Below, piece after piece: positions 55,068 to 64,000 of a stretch of 64,000 nucleotides of DNA. Each line of letters opens with the position of its first letter. The first letter of the stretch is position 1. The notes under the pieces are model-generated. The model worked only from the letters and a program-made list of their open reading frames with translations, ran no database searches and was not told where the DNA came from. The DNA is from Trileptium ribeirensis (Eukaryota > Nematoda > Enoplea > Enoplida > Thoracostomopsidae): the NCBI GenBank assembly GCA_030248225.1, contig JASANE010017703.1, positions 21,031-85,030 of the forward strand, in the 5' to 3' direction. The position numbers and the translations under genes are program-made.

Positions 55068-58003
55068 TCTTGAGGTTTGGGACCAACTTTTCAACCGCTG
55101 CATTTGATACGTTGAGTGTTTCCTTAATGTCTACGCAATACGATGATAACATATTATCCGTATTTTCATCCGCTCGGGTGCGAGGTAGTCAAGATCATAG
55201 TTCCTCGGGGTACTCCAATCGACCTCTAACACGTATCCTGTGTCACCATTGGTATCGACCGTATTCCAATCGATTGCATCAATTTAAGTCATCCATTTGA
55301 ATGTATGACACGGTAACTTCTGCACCATCGACCAACCGTATAAATTGTTTGCGTCGAGGTACATAATGTATTTGTTGGGTTGGGTCTCATCATATCCATC
55401 GACGTATGGGTTATTCGCCTTTGAATATCGGTGTGATATTACGGATACCCCTCCACGAATACCTTCTTCGAAGAACGCGTACATATCTGCATCGCTGATC
55501 AAGTCGAGCTTGACGCCGCTGTACTTGAGACATGCATCCCACGCGAAACTTGGAAGGGTGATGTAATGAACGGGGTCCAATTGATATTTGTCGAGTCCGA
55601 ATCTTCGGAAATTTTCGAAAAAACCACAAAAAAAAAAAAAAACCCCCATAAAAAAAAACATAAAGATCTCCCTATTCAACAACACCCCCCCCCCCCAAAC
55701 AATTTTCAAAGAATAAGAAAAAAAAAAAAAATAAAAAAAAACCAAAAAAACAAAAAAAAAAAATAATAGAGAAACCACAAAAAAAAAACACTATCCATAT
55801 ACTCATACGGGTAAACCCCTTTGCGCAACATGAGATCCACTTTGTCACCAAAAGTATTCCTCATCGCTACGAATGCGTCAATATCTTTTTTCTTTAAATT
55901 GTCTGTGAGAGTTTGTAGAGACGAGGGAACAAATTGAATTGTATCGATAAATCTAATATTCCACCCAACCTCGTCCTCATCATCGGTGTCGTCATTGCCC
56001 AATATGAAATCCACACCTTCCATCTCTTCATCCCAACACTCATCGTTATCGTCTTCTTCACAATCTGCTTCGCTTAAAATGAATGGGTTGCTGCTATCTT
56101 TGCCACTACAACTCTGTCGTTTCTTTGATTTGCGCTTGATTGAGAATGTCATGTAGTCTTCCATCCCCTTCGCGATACATTCGATCTCGAGTCCTTGTTC
56201 TTTGCACACCTCACCGATTTCTTGCATGATCAAATGTCCATCATACCGTCGTAGGTTATGAAATAAAACCGTGACGTCACGACTAAGACGGTATCCAATG
56301 TTGCACTTTAGATGCGCTGCACCACGATATCGTCCACATAGATGACAATGATCCTTTGCCTTGTCTTCTTTCTTCAACCATCTACCACACAAATAACACG
56401 AAGTTGCGTTCTTGTGAGTGACACAATCCGCATCCGTCATGACCATTGATTTTTGACATTCCATGTGTTTTTCTTGAAACGATGTTGATAGTTCGATGAT
56501 ATTGTGTAGAAAGTTCTTCACTACATCGCCACCTCTGTATACAATCGGTTCTCCAATCTCCATCTTGTCACTACAACATCCAAATGCTTCAACGAGACCA
56601 TAACCACATGGTGTATGACGTTGATATTGATTAGTATAAGATGATGTGGGTGGGGGTTCGCTGGTGCTGATCTTTTGAAGTATGCACTCAAAGTCTGCGT
56701 AAATGACGTACGGTGCACGTTGCATTCGATGTAGATTATGGAATTCGAGTGTTGAGTTGGGTGGGGGAACTTCGACACGTGAAGGTTGATCGTTGCGACA
56801 TCGGTGAACATGTTCGTCTCGTTGCTCCTTTGTGTAGCATGGTATTAAACATCGCTCGCAAAACCATTTTTTGTGTTCGTGCCGCCTTTGATCGAACAAT
56901 AGTGCATCCAAATTTCGCACCAAGCAATAATGGTTCTTGTATAGTAGAAGGTGCACGTATTTTTCATGTTGAGTTTTTGATATAAATAGGGGGTATATGA
57001 CGCCATCGTCCTCCAAACCATAGACGTTAATCGCGATGTTGTTCTGCCGCTCGAATCGAGGGACATCTTGAAGTGGTACTGGGTACGTGATTCCATCCAT
57101 GTTAAGATTGTCCATATATTTTTGATAGTTGTTGACACGCTCCGGATGTTTCTTATAGTCGAACGGGTGTAGTGCTGCCAATACTGACCAAATGAAGCAC
57201 TTGTTGTCGTTGTTTTGAACGTTGAGTACCGCATGTTTATTTCGAATCGACTGCGGTAAATCCTTGTACGATGATCCTCGCAGCGGTCGGTAAATGCTCA
57301 TATGCACATCTGCATGCCGCACCTCTTGAAGAACCCAACCGGAACCGCGTGCTTCGAATTCCTCGAACTTTTTTACCAATTCGCTCAAGACGTCGGTAAC
57401 TTCGTTGGAAACATTGGAGCCTGGAAGAATGATCCGCGCTTTACAGCTAAAATGAGCCGTAAGTTGTGAACCATCCAATTTTTGTAGTGTACACTCGACA
57501 TCAATCCATAATTTGATGCCTCGACCTCGTTCTTGATGTACTAACTTTTCCATTGTTGAACGCGAATCCTTGAGGAACACGTTGAGGTCCTTGACGACTC
57601 GTTTTGGTACAATGTAGTAGCTCCGAACATATCCTTTGAGAGCTTTGATCCATTGATGTAGATTGACGGTGTCTGTTTCATCTACGAACATTGACTGCTG
57701 CTTGCAACCATTCGTCATCACCTTTAGATCGTCTTCGATGCGTCTCGCTTTGAATGATGATCCACCCTCCACGTTGCCAATTGAACGCTTGATCGTTGCT
57801 TCGAGTGGTGGACCACCACATGCACCATTTGTTTGTTGTCCATGCCACCTCTTGATGTGTCGAGCGAGTGCATCCTTGCGACTAAACCTCTTTTTACATT
57901 GATCACATTTAATATCCATCGCTTCGTGAACGGTATTGAAATGACGAGCCATATGATCACGTCTCGAGAATTCGATATTACACCGGTCACAATGTAATGC
58001 CAT
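55068..58003 (-). pseudogene. Polymerase B, right-arm copy with replaced segment
   Basis: Read from the ATG at 58,003, it matches the left-arm protein almost residue for residue through residue 738 (ends near 55,791). Then 55,622-55,790 is homopolymer-rich sequence, and the polymerase resumes at FENFRRFG (about 55,620) through motif A (NKYIMYLDANNLYG). A short deletion causes a stop after KWM near 55,284; homology continues with indels to about 55,068. The zinc fingers, ExoI, ExoII and HNH-like regions are intact, while ExoIII is lost in the replaced segment. Confidence 0.8.
55622..55790. other. Homopolymer-rich insert replacing polymerase sequence
   Basis: About 170 bp made almost wholly of A runs with a C run near 55,684, occupying the place of 182 bp (about 51,950-52,132) in the left arm. 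No target duplication or element structure is seen, so low-quality consensus is the simplest reading. Confidence 0.75.
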
Positions 58004-58092
58004 AGCTTTTAAGAGATTAGTAAGTAATTAATTTACTAGCTTCTTAATAACTTCCTAAAATACAACTGTTCGTTAGCGAAGCAAAACAAGAA

Positions 58093-58126
58093 TGATTTGA
58101 AAAATGGAAACTCACTGCCTTTTATA
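58093..58126 (-). promoter_or_regulatory. Core promoter of polymerase gene (right arm)
   Basis: Minus-strand TATAAAAGG (58,126-58,118) and TCATTC initiator (+1 at 58,093), 33 nt apart, identical to the left arm. Confidence 0.6.
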
Positions 58127-58136
58127 CCCTAAAATC

Positions 58137-58149
58137 TGGCACTGTGCCA
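58137..58149. promoter_or_regulatory. 13-bp palindrome between divergent promoters (right arm)
   Basis: TGGCACTGTGCCA, the mirror of the left-arm site, 11 nt from the polymerase TATA box. Confidence 0.35.
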
Positions 58150-58185
58150 ACCAGCTAAACCACGCGCTGGCAGGGATGAAATGTT

Positions 58186-58219
58186 TATATATACCAGTGT
58201 ATTTCAATTTATTAAATCA
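58186..58219 (+). promoter_or_regulatory. Core promoter of the divergent small gene
   Basis: TATATATA (58,186-58,193) and initiator TCAGTT (58,217-58,222, +1 at 58,219), again 33 nt apart. The predicted transcript starts downstream of the first in-frame ATG (58,181), so the ATG at 58,253 is the likely start. Confidence 0.6.
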
Positions 58220-58252
58220 GTTTACACTTTCATTCGTTGCGAACGGTCGCTT

Positions 58253-58585
58253 ATGTTTCTCCACTTCAGTAAACACCTTGTACATGGTCATACTGGCCAC
58301 GTTGCCAGTGGAAATTCACGTCTCATCAACGATTACAAGGCAAATATCTACGAAACGGTGTACAACGGCGATGATCACTTCAAGCGACAAGATAATCGGG
58401 TGGAGCACTTCAAAACATTCAACAAAGTCATTGGCTATCGAGGATGGACGGGTGAACCAGGCTGCATATTATGTGTGGTGACAGAAGGCAATGTAGTCAT
58501 AACGGCATACGTCTACGACCACCCAGTTCATGCGCGGCGACGAAAATATCAATTGATGCATCAATATGGTGCTAAAAGGGAATAA
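58253..58585 (+). CDS. Unknown 110-residue protein, divergent partner of Polinton polymerase
   Basis: I do not recognise this protein. It has no signal peptide or membrane segment. It is basic and rich in His, Tyr and Val, with FKTFNKVIGYRGWTGEPGCILCVV near the middle and a basic end (HARRRKYQLMHQYG). The single CILC could be redox- or metal-related, but there is no finger pattern. The start at 58,253 is chosen because a TATA/initiator pair places transcription at 58,219, after the upstream ATG at 58,181, which would give 134 residues. Head-to-head placement with the polymerase, about 250 bp between start codons, suggests it is an element gene expressed together with replication. The left-arm copy is broken, so this arm holds the only intact version. 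Confidence 0.6.
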   Translation: MFLHFSKHLVHGHTGHVASGNSRLINDYKANIYETVYNGDDHFKRQDNRVEHFKTFNKVIGYRGWTGEPGCILCVVTEGNVVITAYVYDHPVHARRRKYQLMHQYGAKRE

Positions 58586-59524
58586 ATGAAGATATATGTT
58601 AATATTTATATGTTGTGTGTGTATATTATACTTCATTTCTATTATTATGTAATTTTCTCAATAAATAAAAAACAAAATTACACGTCTGGTGCGAAATGCC
58701 GAAAACACTATCATGCCCTGTGTTAAAACGTCGAAAACACTATCCTACCCTTACAACCACCTTGCAATTTTATCTAGCCGTCCTGCAGTCTTTGTTACTA
58801 ATTTTGCTCATTCGCTTAATGTCTTGGTAGCTTACGTTTTAACTGTTTGGGTGTATACCCTAGGTCACTGCAGATATTAATTCTTCATCTGCTGTTGTGT
58901 GATATACCACTAATCATAGAATTTTCAAATGTAAACAGATCATATACCTTATATGTTACATCTCTATGTACGCATATATGTATTTATGTTATAGTATATT
59001 TATATATGCCATAGCTAGCTAATACGCTATTAAATATATAAATGTATACGTTATATATTATACGTATATATGTGTATGTATTTATTATACCTATATACAT
59101 ATCTATATAGTACATATAATATATACGTGTATATATGTATGTATTTATTTTACGTACTATACGTTATATAGCTATATATATAATACATACATTATATATT
59201 ACGTCTATATGTATATGTATTTATTATATACTACATAGCTAGCTAATACATATAATACATACATAGCTATATATACACAATATGTAATACGTACAATATA
59301 TAATACACTACATATAATATACGTAAACAACAATATATGTATATACATTATATGTACATTATATATATGTATACATTAGTATATACATTATATATTACGT
59401 ATATATGTGTATGTATTTATTATATACAACATATATAATACACTATATACATATTACATAGCTAGCTAATATGTAGCAATATATACCAATATAATATACG
59501 TAGCTATGATATACATTATATACC
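58586..59524. repeat. TA-rich block (right arm)
   Basis: Mirror of 46,450-47,340 and 48,960-49,150: a short AT-rich spacer, then TATA/TGTA/ACATA simple sequence from about 58,930 to 59,520. No gene. Confidence 0.8.
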
Positions 59525-60330
59525 ACGTAAACAACATGTAACCCGATACCCCTGCTGGGAGGAACCGAATCCTCAATCCTCTACACATCCCACTCGGACC
59601 CAACTCATCCCTATATACTACTCTACGTATTATTTATTATTAGTTTGGTTAAGAGTAGAATAAAACAGAGAGCTATAAATACGACCATCCATGATAACGT
59701 CACGAGTCAAATGAAACCTTATTTAAAACCAAACTGCAGCCTAAAAATGAACATAAGGTGCTTGCATATTAGATGAGACTCACCTAATTAAATATTCTGT
59801 TTTTTGTACATAGCTAACATACCTATGATGACTAATCATGGCTCCCCGCTTCGATTTCGTAATCACACAAAATTTGCATGGAAACCTCCACCGGTGGGGG
59901 GGGGGGCAAAACCGCCATTTTCTATCGCTCAGATAACATTGAGAAAAAGTTGAAATAGCCCCAAGGTACCATGGCGATACCTTTTGAAATTCTTGGTGGC
60001 CGGTAAGTCTAAAAGCGATTACTTCATCGGATAAGGTAAGGTATATACATGAGTATAACCGAGCGCCATACTCTTGAATAAAATATGTATTATGGACTCT
60101 TGACAATTCAAAGAAATATTGATAAACCTTTATCAGCTAGTAATAATGGCAATGTTACAAAAATTGTCATAAAAATTGGCTCCTTTTTTAGATGTGATTT
60201 ACTATACAATTGGAAGACAGCAATCGTAATGCATTGTTGGTTTAGTGTCAATTTAAAATATTGTGTGATATTTGAACACTTGTAGTGATCAGAAAACGTT
60301 GTTGGTTTGTCCGAGATCGAAAGAAGTAGT
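59525..60330. other. Collapsed mirror of the 1.5-kb repeat; no gene
   Basis: It combines the two ends of the left-arm repeat unit with a deletion of about 1.1 kb joined near 59,930 (poly-G run at about 59,896-59,906), then continues as the mirror of 44,560-44,830. Confidence 0.7.
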
Positions 60331-61384
60331 TGATTACATTGAACACTGAGTGATGGGAATGCGTTATTGGCCGTTTGTAATTCGGAAGACTTAATACGAT
60401 AATTGAAGCACTGAATCATAAGAATTTATTGCTGTTTCGTGTCGCATTAGAATACTGTAACATGATTCCAGAGCATTCGAGATGTTGGTTCGTGCTAATT
60501 CATAACTGTTCTTTGAGTACTGAGCGATCAGATCGTATTATTGGATTGTGTCATTACCAAAAGACATTTGAGTAAGTTGAGTGATTGGAAAGTATTATCG
60601 GTTCTTGAATTTAGCAAATCCATAAGATTTACCATAATTAGAGCACTGAGTGATTGGAATGCATTTTGCAAGTTCGTCACGAGCGTAGCCCGCTGCGCAA
60701 AACTATCCAGAAACGCATGTGTCTTTACATGCCCGTGGCTAGCAATAGTACGGACAAGGCGAAGCACAACCATGCCTATCGCTGTTTGGTAGGCATGTTG
60801 CTGAAAATTATAAATCCAAAAGACTCACTATAGTTTGAGCACTGAGTGATTGGAATGTATTTTTCAAGTTCGTCACGAGCGTAGCCAGCTGTCCACAAGC
60901 ATCCAGAAACTTTCGTATATTTACATCCACGCGGCTGGCAATAGTCCGCCCACGGTGGAGGACAGTCGTGCCATTCGCTGTTCGGTGTACTTATTACGAA
61001 TATTATAAATCCAAAAAGACACTATATTAATTTGAGCACTGAGCGATTGCAATGTATTTTCCAAGTTTGTTACGAGCGGAACCAGCTGTGCAAAAGTATC
61101 CAGAAACTTTCGTATATTTACATGCACGCGGCTGGCAATAGTCCGCCCACGGTGGAGGACAGTCCTGCCATTCGCTGTTCGGTGTACTTATTACGAAAAT
61201 TATAAATCCATAAAGACACTATATTAATTTGAGCACTGAGCGATTGGAATGCATTTTCCAAGATCGTTACGAGCGGAACCAGCTGTGCAAAAGCATCCAG
61301 AAACTTTCGTATATTTACATGCACGCGGCTGGCAATAGTCCGCCCACGGTGGAGGACAGTCGTGCCATTCGCTGTTCGGTGGAC
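60331..61384 (-). pseudogene. Tandem TIL exon copies B-E and ladder (right arm)
   Basis: Mirror of 43,495-44,560. Copy B begins at 61,384 after an acceptor TAATAG and reads a TIL domain lacking the first, third and sixth cysteines, ending in TAA. Copies C, D and E follow toward lower coordinates; E has two stops. Frame-disrupting indels seen in the left arm's B are absent here. Confidence 0.75.
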
Positions 61385-61418
61385 CTATTACGAAAATTAT
61401 AAATCCAAAAAGACTTAC

Positions 61419-61586
61419 TATAATTTGAGCACTGAGTGATTGGAATGCATTTTCCAAGTTGGTCACGAGCGTAGCCAGCAGTGCAAAAGCATCCAGAAAC
61501 GCATGTGTCTTTACATGCCCGTGGCTGGCAATAGTCCGCACACGGCGGAGCACAGTCGTGCCATTCGCTATTCGGTGGGCATATTG
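61419..61586 (-). CDS. TIL exon A (right arm), intact
   Basis: 168 bp with acceptor TTTTTAG and donor TATA|GTAAGT, phase 1 at both ends, all ten cysteines present. Identical in protein to the left-arm copy but with an undamaged donor. In this arm it is on the minus strand with no upstream TIL exons in the window. Confidence 0.7.
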
Positions 61587-61639
61587 CTAAAAATTATAAA
61601 CCTTTCGATTATATTATGTTGTAAATCTTAATTCCCAAC

Positions 61640-62250
61640 TACCGTTGAGTCTTTGTGACAAAATGGCTACAGCGTCTGAAACAAGGATTCGTGGACTTAG
61701 CCGAAGAATGATTTTGGTTGAATCTCAAGCAATTTTAAATCCTAACGGTGACAACGCTAACCGGCATAATTGTGTTTATTGGCATGCAGAAAACCCTCAT
61801 AACCATATCAAGCATTATGAATGCACGTGGTCTGACAGTATGGGCCGGCATATGGTCTGGTGGATTTTTAGGGCGCTTCGGGTTTTTTTCGTGGTAGTTA
61901 ATACAAACAACTATCTTATGACGCGGCGAATTATTTTATCCTGAATATTCAACAGTTCCAAAAGTATCCACAGGCTTCACATTATTCAGGATGTCGCCGT
62001 GTCGCTGGCGCCCACGTGGGTTCGGCAGGAAACAATTCTGGCGCTGGGGCGACGAGGCCTGGTCTACAGAGTCGAGTCATTCTCTCTGACCGAAACCCTC
62101 CCTTACTTTTTCTGCGCGGTGTACTGAAGGACAGACGCAAAACACAATCCCTGTCTTGAAATAGGCTATATCAGCTGGACCAACTCCCGGCTGCAGCCTC
62201 TCTTGGTTTGCCAAGTCAACTTAACTGCGACTTTTTAAAACTGGAAGATC
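61640..62250 (+). pseudogene. mariner-like transposase fragment (right arm)
   Basis: Mirror of 42,690-43,300, including NANRHNCVYWHAENPHNHIKH (about 61,750-61,815) and a V-W catalytic-region relic. More insertions than in the left copy; no intact frame. Confidence 0.65.
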
Positions 62251-62392
62251 ATGCAGACGATCTTGGAGGTGTCAAGGTTCCCAATTACAGGGTAAGGGTG
62301 TTATTTATCAAAAACCTTAAAGTTTCTACGTAATAATAGAGTACGTGCATAACAAAACCCTTTTAGATATGTTTATTTGACGGCGCTGAGCG

Positions 62393-62703
62393 TTATGCGG
62401 CGTTTATGTTATAATGTCTCCAAATGTTTTAAACCAAAGTACCACACACAGTGTCATGCACTGTCAAAGTGTGGATTAGACATATAAGGAAGTTTTTATA
62501 GAATTTTTAAATCGGTGATAAAGCAACTTCCGTGTAGGTCGAACACCTAAAACAAATATTTAGTAGCTAAAGGCGTGTCTGTAAACAGCCACGAATCAGA
62601 TTGCAGCAGAATGGGTGTGACCCTAGTGTCTATACAGTTGGGTCGGGGCTATAGGGGAAAAAAGTTATGAACAGTGAGGACACCAGAACGTGAATGCCAC
62701 ATG
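62393..62703. mobile_element. MITE family A, copy 4 (right arm)
   Basis: Mirror of copy 3, with ends TTATGCGGCGTTTATGTTAT and AACGTGAATGCCACAT, slightly more diverged from the family than copy 3. Confidence 0.75.
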
Positions 62704-62704
62704 A

Positions 62705-63970
62705 TCGGAAGTACGCGAAATATGGACACCTTTTTTAATAACACATGTTGCATAGCGGGTGTTGATTTCTTAAATTAGACAATAGATATTCCGAATATGA
62801 ACGCAGGATTCTTAATATGGAGTGTCAGAAAATTTTGCAAGTACCACCCGAACTATCGACAAAAAGATGCCGGTTGAAGCATAATGCGCAATGCAAAACA
62901 GCCGTTACACCGTATATATTCACAAAATTTTTAAATCAAATCCCAATTCGAAAGAATAGCAACGATAAAAGACAACATAAAGGATTAAAAATAAAAGATG
63001 CTTACAAAATAAAGTATAGATATGACCTTAAAATACCAGGGTACAACACCGCAACACTTAGGTAGGAATCTAAGCTGTATCTATATTGTGATAAATGAAT
63101 TAATTTTTATTTCCGCAAAAGTTGTGAATTTTGTCCAAAACTAACAAAAAAGAACACAAAAGCCAGAAACATTGACTACTAATTCGAATTTATGAAAAAA
63201 ACTACGTCAACTTTTAAGAGTTTATAAGCGGAAGAATTTAACTGCTGGAGACCTGGAGTGGATCAAGATACATAATTGGGAATAAGCAACCCCTCTCATT
63301 TTAAGCTTGTATTATCGCGTGACGATTTCAGCAATGGGTTCATAGTTTTATTCTGTAACACGGTTTCAACTATTCACATCCCTCAAGCAAGACAAACACA
63401 AGAAGTAACGTTTCAGTTGTTTATCAGTACAGGTGTCGTGTTGCCACAGGTAATATTCAGAACATTGGATCCAATGCGATGACCGTTTTTCTATTTTGCC
63501 GCAAACGAGACATGGATCATACGTATTCCGCTGTGGGCCTTTGGAAATCTTTTTTGATTTCTTTGGCTGTTTACCCATTCCGTGGCGCACACCAGATTTA
63601 TTTCCATATGCTTCAAGCATTTGCATATGATCATCGTGTGGCTAGTAAGTTGAGTCCATCATTTTGTTGTCGACCATGAAATCCTGAGTCCCCCGTTGAT
63701 GCAGTAATAGGAGAATACTTATTGCAAAAAAGCTCTTGGAAGCGTCTTATAGCTGTTTCATTTTGACGGGTCGCGGGAACCTCAACTTTAACCCAGCATG
63801 GGGACATCGCTGGAATGAACAGGAGTCAGGGTTGTGTATCTTTGTTCGTCCTGCGATGAGCTGATTCTCTATATGGCATGTTTTATCAAGGCCGAGGTCG
63901 GAAACTTATTGTCGCGCCAAGGGCCGCCAGCCATGATTCTCGCTGCCCAAAATTATGTCGCATCTCTCCC
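62705..63970 (-). mobile_element. pogo-like transposon 3' half (right arm)
   Basis: Mirror of 40,991-42,243. It begins with the terminal repeat GGAAGTACGCGAAATATGG and includes the PHD-like finger frame (63,366-63,626, minus). The duplication ends inside the element at 63,970, so its 5' half is not duplicated. Confidence 0.75.
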
Positions 63971-64000
63971 CAGCAATACGGTAAATGAACCGAAGAAAAA

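Larger units (their letters stand above)
55046..63970 (-). repeat. Right arm of giant inverted duplication
   Basis: Reverse complement of 40,991-52,710. It is 2.8 kb shorter, explained by the missing 1.6-kb direct-repeat unit (47,345-48,935) and a deletion of about 1.1 kb joined near 59,930. The outer edge is sharp at CATCTCTCCC (63,961-63,970). Confidence 0.9.

Noticed and set aside
40991..63970. The palindrome arms as terminal inverted repeats of a Polinton
   Set aside because: Arms include host TIL exons, a pogo half, a MITE and a mariner relic, and the Polinton genes lie inside the arms; known Polinton ends are far shorter.

Overview
The window is eukaryotic nuclear DNA, very probably from an invertebrate animal and perhaps an arthropod. 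It is AT-rich, has no operons, and has GT-AG introns, animal-type core promoters (TATA plus TCAKTY initiator), tRNA-derived SINEs, mariner and pogo DNA transposons, Polinton/Maverick polymerase genes and a secreted protein made of TIL (trypsin-inhibitor-like) cysteine-rich domains. The species cannot be fixed from sequence alone. I found no rRNA, functional tRNA gene or CRISPR.

Layout. 1-29 kb is repeat territory: several tandem arrays (140, 242, 199, 106, 91, 21 and 125 bp units, and a 0.86 kb duplication), a dispersed family with a T-rich head and G-rich tail, SINE copies, two MITEs sharing long inverted ends, a possible LTR, a weak NADAR-like fossil and an old, broken Polinton DNA polymerase B (14.2-17.3 kb). 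29.3-38.3 kb holds the one clear host gene: a signal-peptide exon and five TIL-domain exons, every junction phase 1, with a further TIL exon cluster at 43.3-44.3 kb. Its introns carry arrays (134, 115, 52 and 127 bp), SINEs, a pogo-like transposon, a MITE and a mariner remnant.

41.0-64.0 kb is dominated by a huge inverted duplication: 40,991-52,710 is repeated in reverse as 55,046-63,970 around a 2.3 kb centre. Each arm carries the pogo 3' half, MITE, mariner remnant, TIL exon cluster, a TA-rich block and a young Polinton-type head: a divergent pair of genes (a 110-residue protein of unknown function and a DNA polymerase B with N-terminal zinc fingers) fired from back-to-back TATA/initiator promoters. 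The polymerase 3' end and an integrase remnant lie in the centre. The arms differ in a telling way. The left keeps the polymerase open to motif A but has broken the small gene and a TIL donor. The right keeps those intact but has 170 bp of homopolymer-rich sequence in place of part of the polymerase. That, and the strand-skewed low-complexity centre, make an assembly or fold-back read artefact a serious alternative to a real palindrome.

The most interesting biology candidates are the six-fold tandem copy of a TIL exon's 3' half with its splice donor (32.9-33.5 kb), the possible cysteine-peptidase-like module inside the polymerase, and the compact divergent promoter of the Polinton head.
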